Shown: positions 23,845-33,096, counted from the stretch's first letter. The stretch is 64,000 nt of DNA from Ectothiorhodospira haloalkaliphila ATCC 51935 (GCF_000633935.1 NZ_KK214995.1:301402-365401), one strand, 5' to 3'. The notes: generated from the sequence alone by a model not told the origin. Numbers and translations: made by a program.

Positions 23845-25568
23845 GCGTGATGCCCCGTATCCTGTACCACCTGACCGTCCTGAATGGTGATGACCCGGTT
23901 GGCCCACTCCAGCACCCGGGGATGATGACTGGCAATGAGCAGGGTGGCGCCGGTGGTGGCCGAGCGCTCCAGGGCCTTGAGGATCTGCTCCTCGGTGTCG
24001 GGATCCAGGCCCGCCGTGGGTTCGTCCAGCAGCCACAGCGGGGCCTGCTTGAGGGCCGCGCGAGCCAGTGCCACCCGCTGGGCCTGGCCGCCTGACAGAC
24101 CATATCCCCGTTCACCCAAGGGGGTATCCAGCCCCTGGGGGAGCTGGCTGGCAAACGACAGCACACCGGCATCCCGGGCAGCCGATCTGACGGCCTCATC
24201 CGAGGCCTGGGGTTCGCCCATGCGGATATTATCGGCCAGGCTGCCTGCGAAGACATGGGGACGCTGTCCCATCCAGGCTGCCTGGCGCACCGGATCCGGC
24301 TCAGCCCCATCCACCGCCACCTTCCCCCGATCCGGGCGAATGAATCCCGCCAGCAGATGCAGTACGGTAGATTTTCCGGCACCGCTGGGGCCGCACAGGG
24401 CCACGCGCTCGCCGGGCTCGATGGTCAGACTCACACCCTGCAGCGCCTGGCGTTGCCCATCCTCGAAACTCACGTGCACGTTATCCAGGCGAACACGCAC
24501 GCCGCTCCCGCTGGAGGGGTGAGGCACGGGAGGCGGGGAGGGCAGCTGCGGCGCCTCGCGGCGCAGCAGCGGCATCAACACCTGGGCGGCTCCCAGCGCC
24601 GCAGCACGATCATGATAGTGCTGCGCCAGTTGCCGCAGGGGCTGGAAGAAGTCCGGGGCCATGAGCAGGATGAACAGGCCCGAGAAGAGGGTGAGTTCCG
24701 GAGCCGGGCCCCAGGTGAGATACCCGATCAGGCCAAAACCCACGTACATGGCCACCAGGGCAATGGCGACGGCGCTGAAGAACTCCAGCACCGCAGAGGA
24801 CAGAAAGGCCACGCGCAGCACCTTCATGGTGCTGGCTCGATAGCCTTCGGCGGCCTCGGCCACGTCCGCCGCGGCGCGCTCCTGGGCATTGAGCAGGCGC
24901 AGGGTGGTCAGGCCCTGCAGGCGATCCAGGAAATGCCCGCCCAGTCGGGCGACGGTTTCCTGTTGGCTGCGACTGACCTGCGCTGCCCCCATGCCCAGCA
25001 AGGCCATGAAGAAGGGAATCAGCGGGGCCGCAAACAGAAGAATCAGAGCGGCCAGCCAGTCCTGGGTGAGCGCGGCGATGGAGATGCCGATGGGCACGAG
25101 GGCCGCCACCATCATTTGCGGCAGATAACGCCCGTAATAGCCGGACAACCCCTCCACCTGTTCCACGATGGCTGAGGAGAGGGTGCCACTGTGGCGATCG
25201 GCGAGCCGCACCGGCCCCAGGGTGGCCAGATGCTGGAATATGCGATCCCTGAGGCGCCCCTGGATGCGCAGCGCCGCCTCCTGACCCGTGGCCTCCCGCA
25301 CCCACCCCAGCACCACGCGCAGCAACATCACGCCGGCCAGCCAGGCGAACGGCACGGCCAGTTCCGACGGGCCCTGACCATGGCTGATGGCGCGATCCAG
25401 CAGCCATGCGATCAGCCCCGCCTGCGGAATGATGAGCAGGCCGGAGAGCACGCCGGCACCGGTGGCCAGCCCCAGAAGGGGCCGGACCGGAGCGATGTGC
25501 TCATTGAGCCACTGGCGTGCTTCCCGGTTGGGGATTTCCGGGGTCGTATTGTCGGCGGGAGAGGTCAG
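23841..25568 (-). CDS. cydD: Cysteine/glutathione ABC exporter subunit CydD (probable CTG start)
   Basis: About 575 residues. It has an ABC membrane domain and an ATPase with GPSGAGKST, LSGGQAQRVALARA and LLDEPTAGLD. The frame is open back to a stop at 25580-25578 but holds no ATG, GTG or TTG upstream of a GTG at 25451. That GTG would fall inside the first membrane helix (LLGLATGAGVLSGLLIIPQA). A CTG at 25568 overlaps the cydB stop as CTGA, has GAGGG 6 bases before it and yields an N-terminus of normal length (REARQWLNEHIAPVRP before helix 1). I therefore place the start there. A sequencing error or another near-cognate codon is possible. Confidence 0.85.
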   Translation of the reverse strand: MTSPADNTTPEIPNREARQWLNEHIAPVRPLLGLATGAGVLSGLLIIPQAGLIAWLLDRAISHGQGPSELAVPFAWLAGVMLLRVVLGWVREATGQEAALRIQGRLRDRIFQHLATLGPVRLADRHSGTLSSAIVEQVEGLSGYYGRYLPQMMVAALVPIGISIAALTQDWLAALILLFAAPLIPFFMALLGMGAAQVSRSQQETVARLGGHFLDRLQGLTTLRLLNAQERAAADVAEAAEGYRASTMKVLRVAFLSSAVLEFFSAVAIALVAMYVGFGLIGYLTWGPAPELTLFSGLFILLMAPDFFQPLRQLAQHYHDRAAALGAAQVLMPLLRREAPQLPSPPPVPHPSSGSGVRVRLDNVHVSFEDGQRQALQGVSLTIEPGERVALCGPSGAGKSTVLHLLAGFIRPDRGKVAVDGAEPDPVRQAAWMGQRPHVFAGSLADNIRMGEPQASDEAVRSAARDAGVLSFASQLPQGLDTPLGERGYGLSGGQAQRVALARAALKQAPLWLLDEPTAGLDPDTEEQILKALERSATTGATLLIASHHPRVLEWANRVITIQDGQVVQDTGHHA

Positions 25569-26569
25569 TGGTAACCCTCACCGACACGCACCTTGCCCCT
25601 GAACACCCAGTAGGTCCAGGCGGTGTAGGCGAGGATGATGGGGACCACGAACAGGATACCAACCAAGGTGAACAACTGGGCATCCGGCGAAGAAGAGGCA
25701 TCCCAGAAGGTATGCTCCGGCGGCACGGCGTAAGGCCACATGCTGATCAGCAGACCCGCATAGGCCAGCACGAACAGCACCAGGGTGGCCACAAACGGCG
25801 TCCCCTCGTTGCGCTGGGTCAGGCCGCGCCACAACCACAGGCCGGCCAGTACGGAGAGGGTGGGGAAGACCCAAAGCACCGTGGCGTTTTCCAGCCAGCG
25901 CTCCAGGATGTGGGGGTGGGCCACCGCCGTCCACAGGCTGACGATGACATAGACCGCCAGCACCGCTCCCAGCATCCAGCGGGCCATCCTGTAGGCCCAG
26001 TCCTGCAGATCGCCTTCGGTCTTCATGATCAGCCAAGTGGCGCCCAGCAGGGTGTAACCCGCCACCAGGCCCAGACCGGTCATCACGGTGAAGGGGGTCA
26101 ACCAGTCCAGTGGCCCGCCCACGTAGGAGAAGCCTTCCACCTCAAAGCCCTGGATATACGCCCCTACCACGGCCCCTTGAGCGAAGGAGGCCACCAAAGA
26201 GCCCAGGAAGAACGACCAGTTCCAGGGGCCCCGCTTGCCGGGAGCCGACTTGAAGCGGAACTCAAAGGCGACACCGCGGAAGATCAACCCTGCCAGGAGC
26301 AGAAACACGCCGATGTAGAGTGCCGGCAGGAACACCGCATAAATCAGGGGGAAGGCGGCCAGCAGGCCGGCGCCCCCGAGGATCAGCCAGGTTTCATTGC
26401 CATCCCAGACCGGCGCGACGGAATTCATCATCACATCGCGATGATCCTCGTTGCGAGCGAAGGGGTAGAGGATGCCCACCCCCAGGTCGAATCCGTCCAT
26501 AAGCACGTACATGAACACCCCGAAGCCGATGATGGCCACCCAGATCAGTGTGAGATCGATCAGTTCCAT
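25565..26569 (-). CDS. cydB: Cytochrome bd-type quinol oxidase subunit II (CioB/CydB)
   Basis: 334 residues, with about eight to nine membrane helices and the typical start MELIDLTLIWVAIIGFGVF followed by YVLMDGFDLGVG. It is the second core subunit of the bd oxidase. The length is that of CioB rather than the longer E. coli CydB. It starts 6 bases after cydA and overlaps the probable cydD start. Confidence 0.95.
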   Translation of the reverse strand: MELIDLTLIWVAIIGFGVFMYVLMDGFDLGVGILYPFARNEDHRDVMMNSVAPVWDGNETWLILGGAGLLAAFPLIYAVFLPALYIGVFLLLAGLIFRGVAFEFRFKSAPGKRGPWNWSFFLGSLVASFAQGAVVGAYIQGFEVEGFSYVGGPLDWLTPFTVMTGLGLVAGYTLLGATWLIMKTEGDLQDWAYRMARWMLGAVLAVYVIVSLWTAVAHPHILERWLENATVLWVFPTLSVLAGLWLWRGLTQRNEGTPFVATLVLFVLAYAGLLISMWPYAVPPEHTFWDASSSPDAQLFTLVGILFVVPIILAYTAWTYWVFRGKVRVGEGYH

Positions 26570-26575
26570 GACGGC

Positions 26576-27973
26576 TTACCTCGCGGGCTGGGTAATGGAT
26601 TCATCGGCCGCGGAGAAAGGCCGTTTGGGATGGGCGCCGGGCACGGGATGATCACCCTGGGCCTCGTCGGGACCCTTGCGGATGATGCGCACCAGAAAGG
26701 TGACGCCGGCGATGAACACCACGGCGTAGACGGCGATGAAGCCGATCAGGCTGAACAGGGCCATGCCTCCGGTCAGGGAGGGGGTGAGACCCTCTTCGAC
26801 CCGCATCAGGCCATAGGACAGCCAGGGCTGACGGCCCACCTCGGTGACGAACCAACCCGCCAGCACCGCGACGAACGGCAATGGGATCATGAAGCTGAGC
26901 AGGCGCAGGAAGCGAGGCGAGTGCTCCAGACGGCCCCGCCAGGTCAGCCAGGCGCCCCAAAGGGCCATCACGATCATGAGCAGACCGATACCGACCATGA
27001 TCCTGAAACTCCAGAACACGATGGGGACGTTGGGGCGATCCTCGGGCGCCCATTCCTTGAGCCCTTCGACGCGGCCATCCCATTCATGCGTGAGGATCAG
27101 GCTTGCCAGCTTGGGAATGCCCACCTCCATGAAGTTGCGTTCCTGAGACTGACTGGGGATCGCGAACAGCAGCAGCGGTGCCCCGTCCGTGGTTTCCCAC
27201 ACCCCTTCCATGGCGGCCACCTTGGCCGGTTGATGTTCCAGGGTATTCAGGCCATGCACATCCCCCACCAGCAACTGGGCGGGTGCTGCCAGGGCCAGCA
27301 TGATCAGGCACATCTGCAGGGCCTTTTTGGAGGCCAGCGGCGTCTTGCCCTTGAGCAGATACCAGGCCGAGACGGCCGCCACCACAAAGCCGCCCGTGAG
27401 GAACGAGGCCAGTGCCACGTGGAAGAAGCGAGGCCAGAAGGAGGGGTTGAAGATGGCCTCACCCCAGGAGGTGAGATGGAAGATGCCATCCCGCAACTCC
27501 ACGCCTGCCGGGGTTTGCATCCAGCTGTTGGCAGAGAGGATCCAGAACGAGGAGATGAAGGTGCCAAGGGCCACCATGCAGGCGGCGAACAGGTGGGTGC
27601 CACGGGGCACCTTGTCGCGGCCAAAGAGCAGGACACCCAGGAACACCGCCTCCAGGAAGAAGGCCGTCACCACCTCATAGGCCAGCACGGGCCCCAGGAA
27701 GTTGGCGCTGGCGTAGGAGAAAACGCTCCAGTTGGTGCCGAACTGGAAGGACATGACGATGCCCGAGACCACGCCCATGCCGAAGACCACGGCAAAGACC
27801 TTGGTCCAGAAACGGGAGAGCTGTTCGTAGGCCGGATTACCGGTCTTGTAGAGCAACCCCTCGAGCAGGGCGATGTAGGAGGCCAGCCCAATGGTGAATA
27901 CCGGAAAGATGGCGTGGAATGAAACGACGAACGCGAACTGAATGCGCGATAAGAGAAGCGGATCAAGCTCCAT
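26576..27973 (-). CDS. cydA: Cytochrome bd-type quinol oxidase subunit I (CioA/CydA)
   Basis: 465 residues. This subunit holds the three haems and the quinol site of the terminal oxidase in the inner membrane. Haem ligands include H20 in VVSFHAIFPVF and the His in RFFHVALAS; the GWFVTEVGRQPW motif is conserved. The region between GDVHGLNTLEHQPAKVAAME and NVPIVFWSFRIM, the Q-loop, is short. A short Q-loop is typical of the cyanide-insensitive (CIO) branch, and the total length agrees with that branch. An FNR-like site lies 67 bases upstream. Confidence 0.95.
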   Translation of the reverse strand: MELDPLLLSRIQFAFVVSFHAIFPVFTIGLASYIALLEGLLYKTGNPAYEQLSRFWTKVFAVVFGMGVVSGIVMSFQFGTNWSVFSYASANFLGPVLAYEVVTAFFLEAVFLGVLLFGRDKVPRGTHLFAACMVALGTFISSFWILSANSWMQTPAGVELRDGIFHLTSWGEAIFNPSFWPRFFHVALASFLTGGFVVAAVSAWYLLKGKTPLASKKALQMCLIMLALAAPAQLLVGDVHGLNTLEHQPAKVAAMEGVWETTDGAPLLLFAIPSQSQERNFMEVGIPKLASLILTHEWDGRVEGLKEWAPEDRPNVPIVFWSFRIMVGIGLLMIVMALWGAWLTWRGRLEHSPRFLRLLSFMIPLPFVAVLAGWFVTEVGRQPWLSYGLMRVEEGLTPSLTGGMALFSLIGFIAVYAVVFIAGVTFLVRIIRKGPDEAQGDHPVPGAHPKRPFSAADESITQPAR

Positions 27974-28039
27974 GGAGGCAGGACTCCCGTGTCGTGGTGG
28001 ACTTTAGACTCATTCTGCGCCTTCTTCCCGGAATACCCT

Positions 28040-28053
28040 ATGATTTTGGTCAA
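28040..28053 (-). promoter_or_regulatory. FNR/ANR-like box upstream of cydA
   Basis: ATGAT-TTTG-GTCAA on the + strand differs from the FNR consensus TTGAT-N4-ATCAA at two positions, one in each half. It lies 67 bases before the cydA start. FNR/ANR control of bd-type oxidases is well known, so the position makes sense. Confidence 0.4.
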
Positions 28054-28173
28054 TCACCAACCCGCGAATTTCAGCCCCTTGATCCAGGGCCCAGGACCGG
28101 TGCCCCGGAATTGTACCCCCCCGCGTCGTTCACTCAACCCCCTTTGCCAAACCGGTGCCTCGAAGAGAGATGT

Positions 28174-28893
28174 TCAATCCCCGCCAGGCGGCCCCATCAC
28201 CCCCGAGGATCGCAGACAGCCATGGAAAGCCACTGCCGAGGTGCCACTGGACTGACGGTCCCAGCAGTTGACAATCTCATCGAAACAGGCCTCCACCTCA
28301 TCGGAGTGACCGCAATGGAAGGCGGCGGCTTCGGAGAGTGAATCCACCGTGTCGTGGGTGACCGTCATGGGGCCCTCGGTAATCATCCAGTGCAGGGCCT
28401 GACGGGCCCCCTCCAGGGAAAAGGTCATGCTCTGGATGTCGCCGAAGGCATCTTCCACCTTCAGGTGTACCTCACGCCCCTCCATCAGGGCCTGCATCAG
28501 CGGGGGAATCTCGTTCCCCTGGCGTGGCTCCCAGAGTGCCCACTCCACCGACTCGCCCTGTCGCCCCTCATCGCCCGCAGGTTGCTGGTCCTCGTCAATA
28601 TGGGTCGAGACTACCCGGGAGCGTCCTTCGGAAGCCACGCGAGCCTCCACGCAACAGGTCTTCTCCGCAGAGGGATTGCCTGAGCGGATCAGGATGGCGG
28701 CCTTGAGCGGCCCATTGCGGGCCTGACCGATGGCGAAGGCATGCCCATCTTCACTGCGGGTGTACGCCAGCAGCGTCAATCCCCCCCCATCAGGCTCGCT
28801 GTAGCTGATCCACCAGTCCTGAAAGCGCTCGGCGGCGTTCAGGGGCATGGCCAGGCCCAGCAGGATAACGGCAACCCACAAGCGATGACGCAT
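28174..28893 (-). CDS. Secreted protein of unknown function
   Basis: 239 residues. The N-terminus MRHRLWVAVILLGLAMPLNA is a typical Sec signal peptide with cleavage expected after LNA. The mature part is acidic and contains seven cysteines (CC in EKTCCVEARV, later C in FHCGHSDEVEACFDEIVNCW and HGCL), so disulphides in the periplasm are plausible. I recognise no family. It is transcribed in the same direction as cydA, 200 bases upstream of it, and diverges from fabI. Confidence 0.7.
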   Translation of the reverse strand: MRHRLWVAVILLGLAMPLNAAERFQDWWISYSEPDGGGLTLLAYTRSEDGHAFAIGQARNGPLKAAILIRSGNPSAEKTCCVEARVASEGRSRVVSTHIDEDQQPAGDEGRQGESVEWALWEPRQGNEIPPLMQALMEGREVHLKVEDAFGDIQSMTFSLEGARQALHWMITEGPMTVTHDTVDSLSEAAAFHCGHSDEVEACFDEIVNCWDRQSSGTSAVAFHGCLRSSGVMGPPGGD

Positions 28894-29035
28894 GATTCGT
28901 AACCCTCGAAGCCTGGTGAAAAAAATGTCAAGTCCATGGGATCAGCAATTATTGATCGTTGTCAAGCTCACGCTTGGTGCAGGGCCGTGAGCAAGGCCCA
29001 TTTCATATATCCGTCATGTTCACCTGTTAATTTTC

Positions 29036-29055
29036 GCTGCAATGCAGCATATACT
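29036..29055 (+). promoter_or_regulatory. fabI operon promoter with CTGC-N3-GCAG operator-like palindrome
   Basis: TATACT at 29050-29055 is a good -10 box. The perfect inverted repeat GCTGCA-A-TGCAGC (29036-29048) lies in the spacer just upstream, where a bound protein would block RNA polymerase. It contains CTGC-N3-GCAG, the kind of TGC-rich site reported for PhaR regulators of polyhydroxyalkanoate genes. Fourteen bases (29038-29051) recur at the phasin promoter. The rest of the 269-base gap before fabI shows nothing clear. Confidence 0.5.
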
Positions 29056-29162
29056 AGGGGGTAATGAGTTGGCGGGTACTCGCGGTCACGGCCCTCGAGG
29101 CCCAGCCGCCCGACCCGCCTCGCTCTTCACCTACATTCGCCCAACCCAATCGGAGGTGGCAT

Positions 29163-29939
29163 ATGGCTGCCCATCCTTTTTCCCTTGAAGGAAAAACCGG
29201 CATCGTCACCGGGCTCGCTAACGCTGACAGCATCGCTTACGGCTGTGCCAAGGCCATGCACGAAGCCGGCGCGGAGATGATCGTCACATACGGTTCTCCC
29301 AAAGCCGAGAAACACATCACCCCCCTGGGTCCTGACATGGGCAACCCCCAGCTCATGCTCTGTGACGTTCAGGATGAATCCCAGGTGGAAGCCCTGTTCG
29401 CCCAGGCCCGTGAGCGCTGGGGCAAGCTGGATTTCCTGATCCACTCCATGGCCTTCGCCACCCGGGACGATCTGCACGGTCGTGTGGTGGACTGCTCCCG
29501 CGAGGGTTTTGGTATGGCCATGGATGTCTCCTGTCATTCCTTCATGCGGCTTGCCAGACAGGCCGAACCCTTGATGAAGGAGGGTGGCACCCTGATCACC
29601 ATGTCCTACTACGGGGCTGAAAAGGTGGTGGAAAACTACAACCTGATGGGGCCCGTGAAGGCCGCGCTGGAAGCTTCGGTGCGCTATATGGCCGATGAGC
29701 TGGGCCCGGCGGGTATTCGCGTGCATGCCATCTCACCCGGCCCGATCCGCACCCGCGCGGCATCGGGTATCAAGGATTTTGAAAATCTGGCACAAACGGC
29801 CGAGCAGCGCTCACCCCTGCGCCGCCTGGTGTCCATCGAAGATGTGGGTCGTACGGCCGTCTTCCTGACCTCGGAAGCGGGACATTCACTCACCGGCGGC
29901 ACCACCTATGTGGATGCCGGTGACCACGTGAAGGCCTGA
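29163..29939 (+). CDS. fabI: Enoyl-[acyl-carrier-protein] reductase FabI
   Basis: 258 residues from ATG 29163, with GGAGG 6 bases upstream. It is an SDR-fold enzyme that reduces enoyl-ACP with NADH in the last step of fatty acid elongation. Key features are GLANADSIAYGCAKAMHEAG near the N-terminus, the catalytic Tyr/Lys in NYNLMGPVKAALEASVRYMA, and the C-terminal GGTTYVDAGDH. It is separated by only 5 bases from the MaoC-PTA fusion gene, which is unusual, since fabI is more often alone or with other fatty acid genes. Confidence 0.95.
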   Translation: MAAHPFSLEGKTGIVTGLANADSIAYGCAKAMHEAGAEMIVTYGSPKAEKHITPLGPDMGNPQLMLCDVQDESQVEALFAQARERWGKLDFLIHSMAFATRDDLHGRVVDCSREGFGMAMDVSCHSFMRLARQAEPLMKEGGTLITMSYYGAEKVVENYNLMGPVKAALEASVRYMADELGPAGIRVHAISPGPIRTRAASGIKDFENLAQTAEQRSPLRRLVSIEDVGRTAVFLTSEAGHSLTGGTTYVDAGDHVKA

Positions 29940-29944
29940 AGATC

Positions 29945-31354
29945 ATGGACAAGAGAGTGGAACAAGACTTTATCGAAAACCGAACCTTTGATGAGATTCA
30001 GGTGGGAGACTCGGCGACCATCGAACGCCGTCTCACCATGGATGACATCAAGCTGTTCGCCATCATGTCGGGCGACGTCAATCCAGCCCATGTGGACGAG
30101 GACTTCGCCAAGAGCACCCGATTCCAGGAAATCATCGCCCACGGGATGTGGGGCGGCGCCCTGATCTCCACGGTACTGGGCACGGAGCTCCCGGGGCCCG
30201 GCACCATCTATCTGGGCCAGACCCTGCGCTTCAAGGCCCCGGTGGGCTTGGGCGACGTGCTGCGCGTGCATGTGAAGGTGCTGGAGAAGGATCCCGGCAA
30301 GAACGGCATCAAGTTCGACTGCCGCTGCACCAACCAGGACGATCGGGATGTCATCGTGGGCGTGGCCGACGTGCTGGCCCCGACGGAGAAGATCCGTCGC
30401 CCACGCACGATCATGCCCCGGGTTCGCATGGCCGAACGGGCTCGACTGCATGAACTGCTTCACGCCGCCACACACCCGGAACCGGTGAGCATGGCGGTCG
30501 TGCATCCTGTGGATACCCAGTCCATCCTGGGCGCCTATGAGTCGGCCCGGGCGGGGTTGATCCATCCGGTGCTCATCGGCCCGGAAGACCGGATTCGAGC
30601 AGCCGCTGACGAAGCCGAGGTGGACATCTCCGATTTCGAGCTGGTACCCGTGCGTCACAGCCATGCCGCAGCGGAGGAAGCTGTCAGCCTCACCCGCAGC
30701 GGCCGGATCGAGTCCATCATGAAGGGCTCGTTACACACCGATGAGCTGCTGCGGGCCGTGCTGGCCCGGGAGTCGGGTCTGCGCACCGAGCGGCGCATCA
30801 GCCATGTCATGGCCTTTGATGTGCCCACCTATCCGCGGCCACTGTTCATCACCGATGCGGCCATCAATATCTACCCCAGCCTGGCCGACAAGATGGACAT
30901 CGTCCAGAACGCCATTGATCTGGCCCATGCCGTGGGTAATGAGGATCCGAAGGTGGCCATCCTCTCCGCGCTGGAAACGGTCAATCCCAAGATCCAGTCC
31001 ACCCTGGAGGCGGCCGCCCTGTGCAAGATGGCAGAGCGTGGGCAGATCACCGGGGGCACGCTGGATGGCCCGTTGGCCTTCGATAATGCCGTGTCGGAAG
31101 CCGCAGCGAAGACCAAGAATATCGTTTCGCCAGTGGCCGGCAAGGCCGATATCCTGCTGGCACCCGACCTGGAAGCTGCCAACATGCTCATGAAGCAGCT
31201 CACCTATCTGGCGGATGCCACCGGTGCCGGCATCGTGCTGGGTGCACGCGTACCCATCGTGCTCACCAGCCGGGCAGATGATGCCATCACCCGTATGGCC
31301 TCCTGTGCACTGGCCTTGCTGGCGGCGGATTACCAGAAGAAGAAGGGGAGATGA
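29945..31354 (+). CDS. MaoC-like (R)-enoyl-CoA hydratase / phosphate acetyl-butyryltransferase fusion
   Basis: 469 residues. The N-terminal MaoC hot-dog domain (about 10-150) has the hydratase signature around IMSGDVNPAHVDEDFAKST and AHGMWGGALIS. The C-terminal domain (about 165-465) is a phosphotransacetylase/phosphotransbutyrylase with MKGSLHTDELLRAVL, DAAINIYPSLADK and a closing HDR-like region. The fusion could link beta-oxidation or fatty acid intermediates, acyl-CoA and acyl phosphate, with acetate kinase making ATP. A MaoC/PhaJ hydratase also supplies (R)-3-hydroxyacyl-CoA for polyhydroxyalkanoate. The next gene, ackA, overlaps by 4 bases. Confidence 0.9.
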   Translation: MDKRVEQDFIENRTFDEIQVGDSATIERRLTMDDIKLFAIMSGDVNPAHVDEDFAKSTRFQEIIAHGMWGGALISTVLGTELPGPGTIYLGQTLRFKAPVGLGDVLRVHVKVLEKDPGKNGIKFDCRCTNQDDRDVIVGVADVLAPTEKIRRPRTIMPRVRMAERARLHELLHAATHPEPVSMAVVHPVDTQSILGAYESARAGLIHPVLIGPEDRIRAAADEAEVDISDFELVPVRHSHAAAEEAVSLTRSGRIESIMKGSLHTDELLRAVLARESGLRTERRISHVMAFDVPTYPRPLFITDAAINIYPSLADKMDIVQNAIDLAHAVGNEDPKVAILSALETVNPKIQSTLEAAALCKMAERGQITGGTLDGPLAFDNAVSEAAAKTKNIVSPVAGKADILLAPDLEAANMLMKQLTYLADATGAGIVLGARVPIVLTSRADDAITRMASCALALLAADYQKKKGR

Positions 31355-32547
31355 TGGCGGATATCCTGGTCATCAACAGCGGTTCCTCGAGCATCAAGTT
31401 CGCCCTGTTCGCCCGGCAGGGCGGGCAGGGGCTCGAGGGCTTTGCCGCCCGTTTCCGGGGACAGTTTTCCGGCCTGGGTGACCAGCCGCACTTTGTCGCC
31501 AAGGATGCGCAGGGACAAACGTTGCTGGATGAGCACCCGCAGGGGCAGGACGGGGACCGCTTCGATCATGCAGCGGCCCTGAAGTGCCTCCTGGACTGGG
31601 TGGATGATCATTCCGACGTGGACGACATCGCCGCCATCGGCCATCGGGTGGTCCACGGGGGGCGCACCTATCGCCAACCGGCTCGCCTGAATGCCGAAAC
31701 CGTCCGGGATCTGGAAACACTGATCCCGCTGGCACCGTTGCATCAGCCCCACTGCCTGGCACCAGTGAGCCTCTTGTCCGAGCTGCGGCCGAATGTGCCG
31801 CAGGTGGCCTGTTTCGATACCAGCTTTCACACCACCCAGCCTCGTGTGGCCCAGGCCTTCGCCCTGCCGCGGCATCTCACCGAGGCGGGCCTGGTCCGTT
31901 ACGGATTCCACGGCCTTTCCTATGACTACATCAGTCGCGCCCTGGCCCGGCACGTACCCACCCCGGAAACCGGGCGTGTGGTCGTGGCCCACCTGGGTAA
32001 CGGCGCCAGTCTGTGCGCCATGCACAACGGCGTGAGCGTGGCATCCACCATGGGGTTTACCGCCCTGGACGGGCTGCCCATGGGCACCCGCTGCGGCAAT
32101 ATCGACCCCGGCCTGGTCCTGCATCTGCTCAGCCACGAGAACATGACCCCGGATGAGGTGAGCCGGGTGCTGTACAAGGAATCCGGCTTGCTGGGCGTCT
32201 CGGGTATCAGCAGCGACATGCGTGTGCTACTGGACAGTGAAGAGCCCTCGGCGCGTGAGGCGGTGGATCTGTTCGTCTACCGGATCGTGCGTGAGATCGG
32301 CAGCCTGGCCTCCGCCCTGGGTGGTCTGGATCACCTGGTGTTCACCGCAGGCATCGGTGAGCGCGCCTCCCCGGTGCGTTCGGAAGTGATTCGTGGCTGC
32401 CAGTGGCTCGGGCTGGAGGTGGACGAGGCCCGTAATCTGGACCACGGCCCCCGCATCAGCACCGGGGCAAGCCGGGCCGCTGCCTGGGTGATCCCCACTG
32501 ACGAGGAGCGCATGATCGCCTGGCACACGGCCCAGTGCTGCGACTGA
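31351..32547 (+). CDS. ackA: Acetate kinase
   Basis: 398 residues of the ASKHA fold. Motifs are LVINSGSSSIKFALF, GHRVVHGG, FDTSFH, LGNGASLCA, GTRCGNIDPG and FTAGIGE. It interconverts acyl phosphate plus ADP with carboxylate plus ATP. Two adjacent ATG codons at 31351 and 31354 are possible starts. It overlaps the stop of the MaoC-PTA fusion gene, forming an operon that runs from CoA thioester to acid and ATP. Confidence 0.95.
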   Translation: MMADILVINSGSSSIKFALFARQGGQGLEGFAARFRGQFSGLGDQPHFVAKDAQGQTLLDEHPQGQDGDRFDHAAALKCLLDWVDDHSDVDDIAAIGHRVVHGGRTYRQPARLNAETVRDLETLIPLAPLHQPHCLAPVSLLSELRPNVPQVACFDTSFHTTQPRVAQAFALPRHLTEAGLVRYGFHGLSYDYISRALARHVPTPETGRVVVAHLGNGASLCAMHNGVSVASTMGFTALDGLPMGTRCGNIDPGLVLHLLSHENMTPDEVSRVLYKESGLLGVSGISSDMRVLLDSEEPSAREAVDLFVYRIVREIGSLASALGGLDHLVFTAGIGERASPVRSEVIRGCQWLGLEVDEARNLDHGPRISTGASRAAAWVIPTDEERMIAWHTAQCCD

Positions 32548-32641
32548 AAGGAGCATTCACCCCCGGGTCCCGGCAAGAGTGCCGCGACCCGGAAGTCGGG
32601 CGGGGGATGACGAGCCCACGCCACCAGGCAGGCTGAACAGG

Positions 32642-32848
32642 CTAGCTGTCGTACTTGAAGGATACGTTCAGCCTGGCCCGGTAGGCAGCGATATTGCCCT
32701 GGTCATCCAGCTTGATGTCCAGCTTGTTCACTTCCACGATACGAAGCTCCCGCAGGCTGGAACGCGCCTTGGCCACCGCCTGCTGGGCCGCGTCCTCCCA
32801 GGATTTTTCGCTGGTCCCGACAAGCTCTATCACCTTGTAAACGCTCAT
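32642..32848 (-). CDS. Dodecin family protein
   Basis: 68 residues, the usual size. The start MSVYKVIELVGTSEKSWEDAA and the later stretch VAKARSSLRELRIVEV are typical. Dodecins form hollow dodecamers that bind flavin (or CoA) and protect the cell from free flavin. The start has GAGGAGATAATA upstream. It lies convergent to ackA, with a 94-base gap in which I see nothing distinct. Confidence 0.92.
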   Translation of the reverse strand: MSVYKVIELVGTSEKSWEDAAQQAVAKARSSLRELRIVEVNKLDIKLDDQGNIAAYRARLNVSFKYDS

Positions 32849-32997
32849 TATTATCTCCTCATCTCCTGAATGAATCCCTTGTGGTGGCGATGACCTTATT
32901 CCTTTAAAGTGGGCGGCCTTTCAAGACCGCTCCCCCTTTGTTATAGACGACCGATCAGGGATTGTCAGGGCACCTCTCCACTGCCAGGGCTGTCATC

Positions 32998-33003
32998 TAT
33001 AAT
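32998..33003 (+). promoter_or_regulatory. Probable -10 box for thiD
   Basis: TATAAT is a perfect -10 hexamer 94 bases before the thiD start. No good -35 is seen at the right distance. The gap 32849-33096 otherwise holds only the ribosome site of dodecin and no gene. Confidence 0.35.
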
Positions 33004-33096
33004 CGTGATCCCCACGCGCTGATCACTCTGGAAGTGCTCGGCAGAGCCTGATTTTGAACCCATTCGAACCATGCATCGTTATCGAGGACCATCACT

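Noticed and set aside
25517-27922. 801-codon open frame on + strand opposite cydB and cydA
   Set aside because: Its product is His/Gln/Gly-rich without any known motif; it mirrors the codon bias of the real membrane proteins on the other strand.
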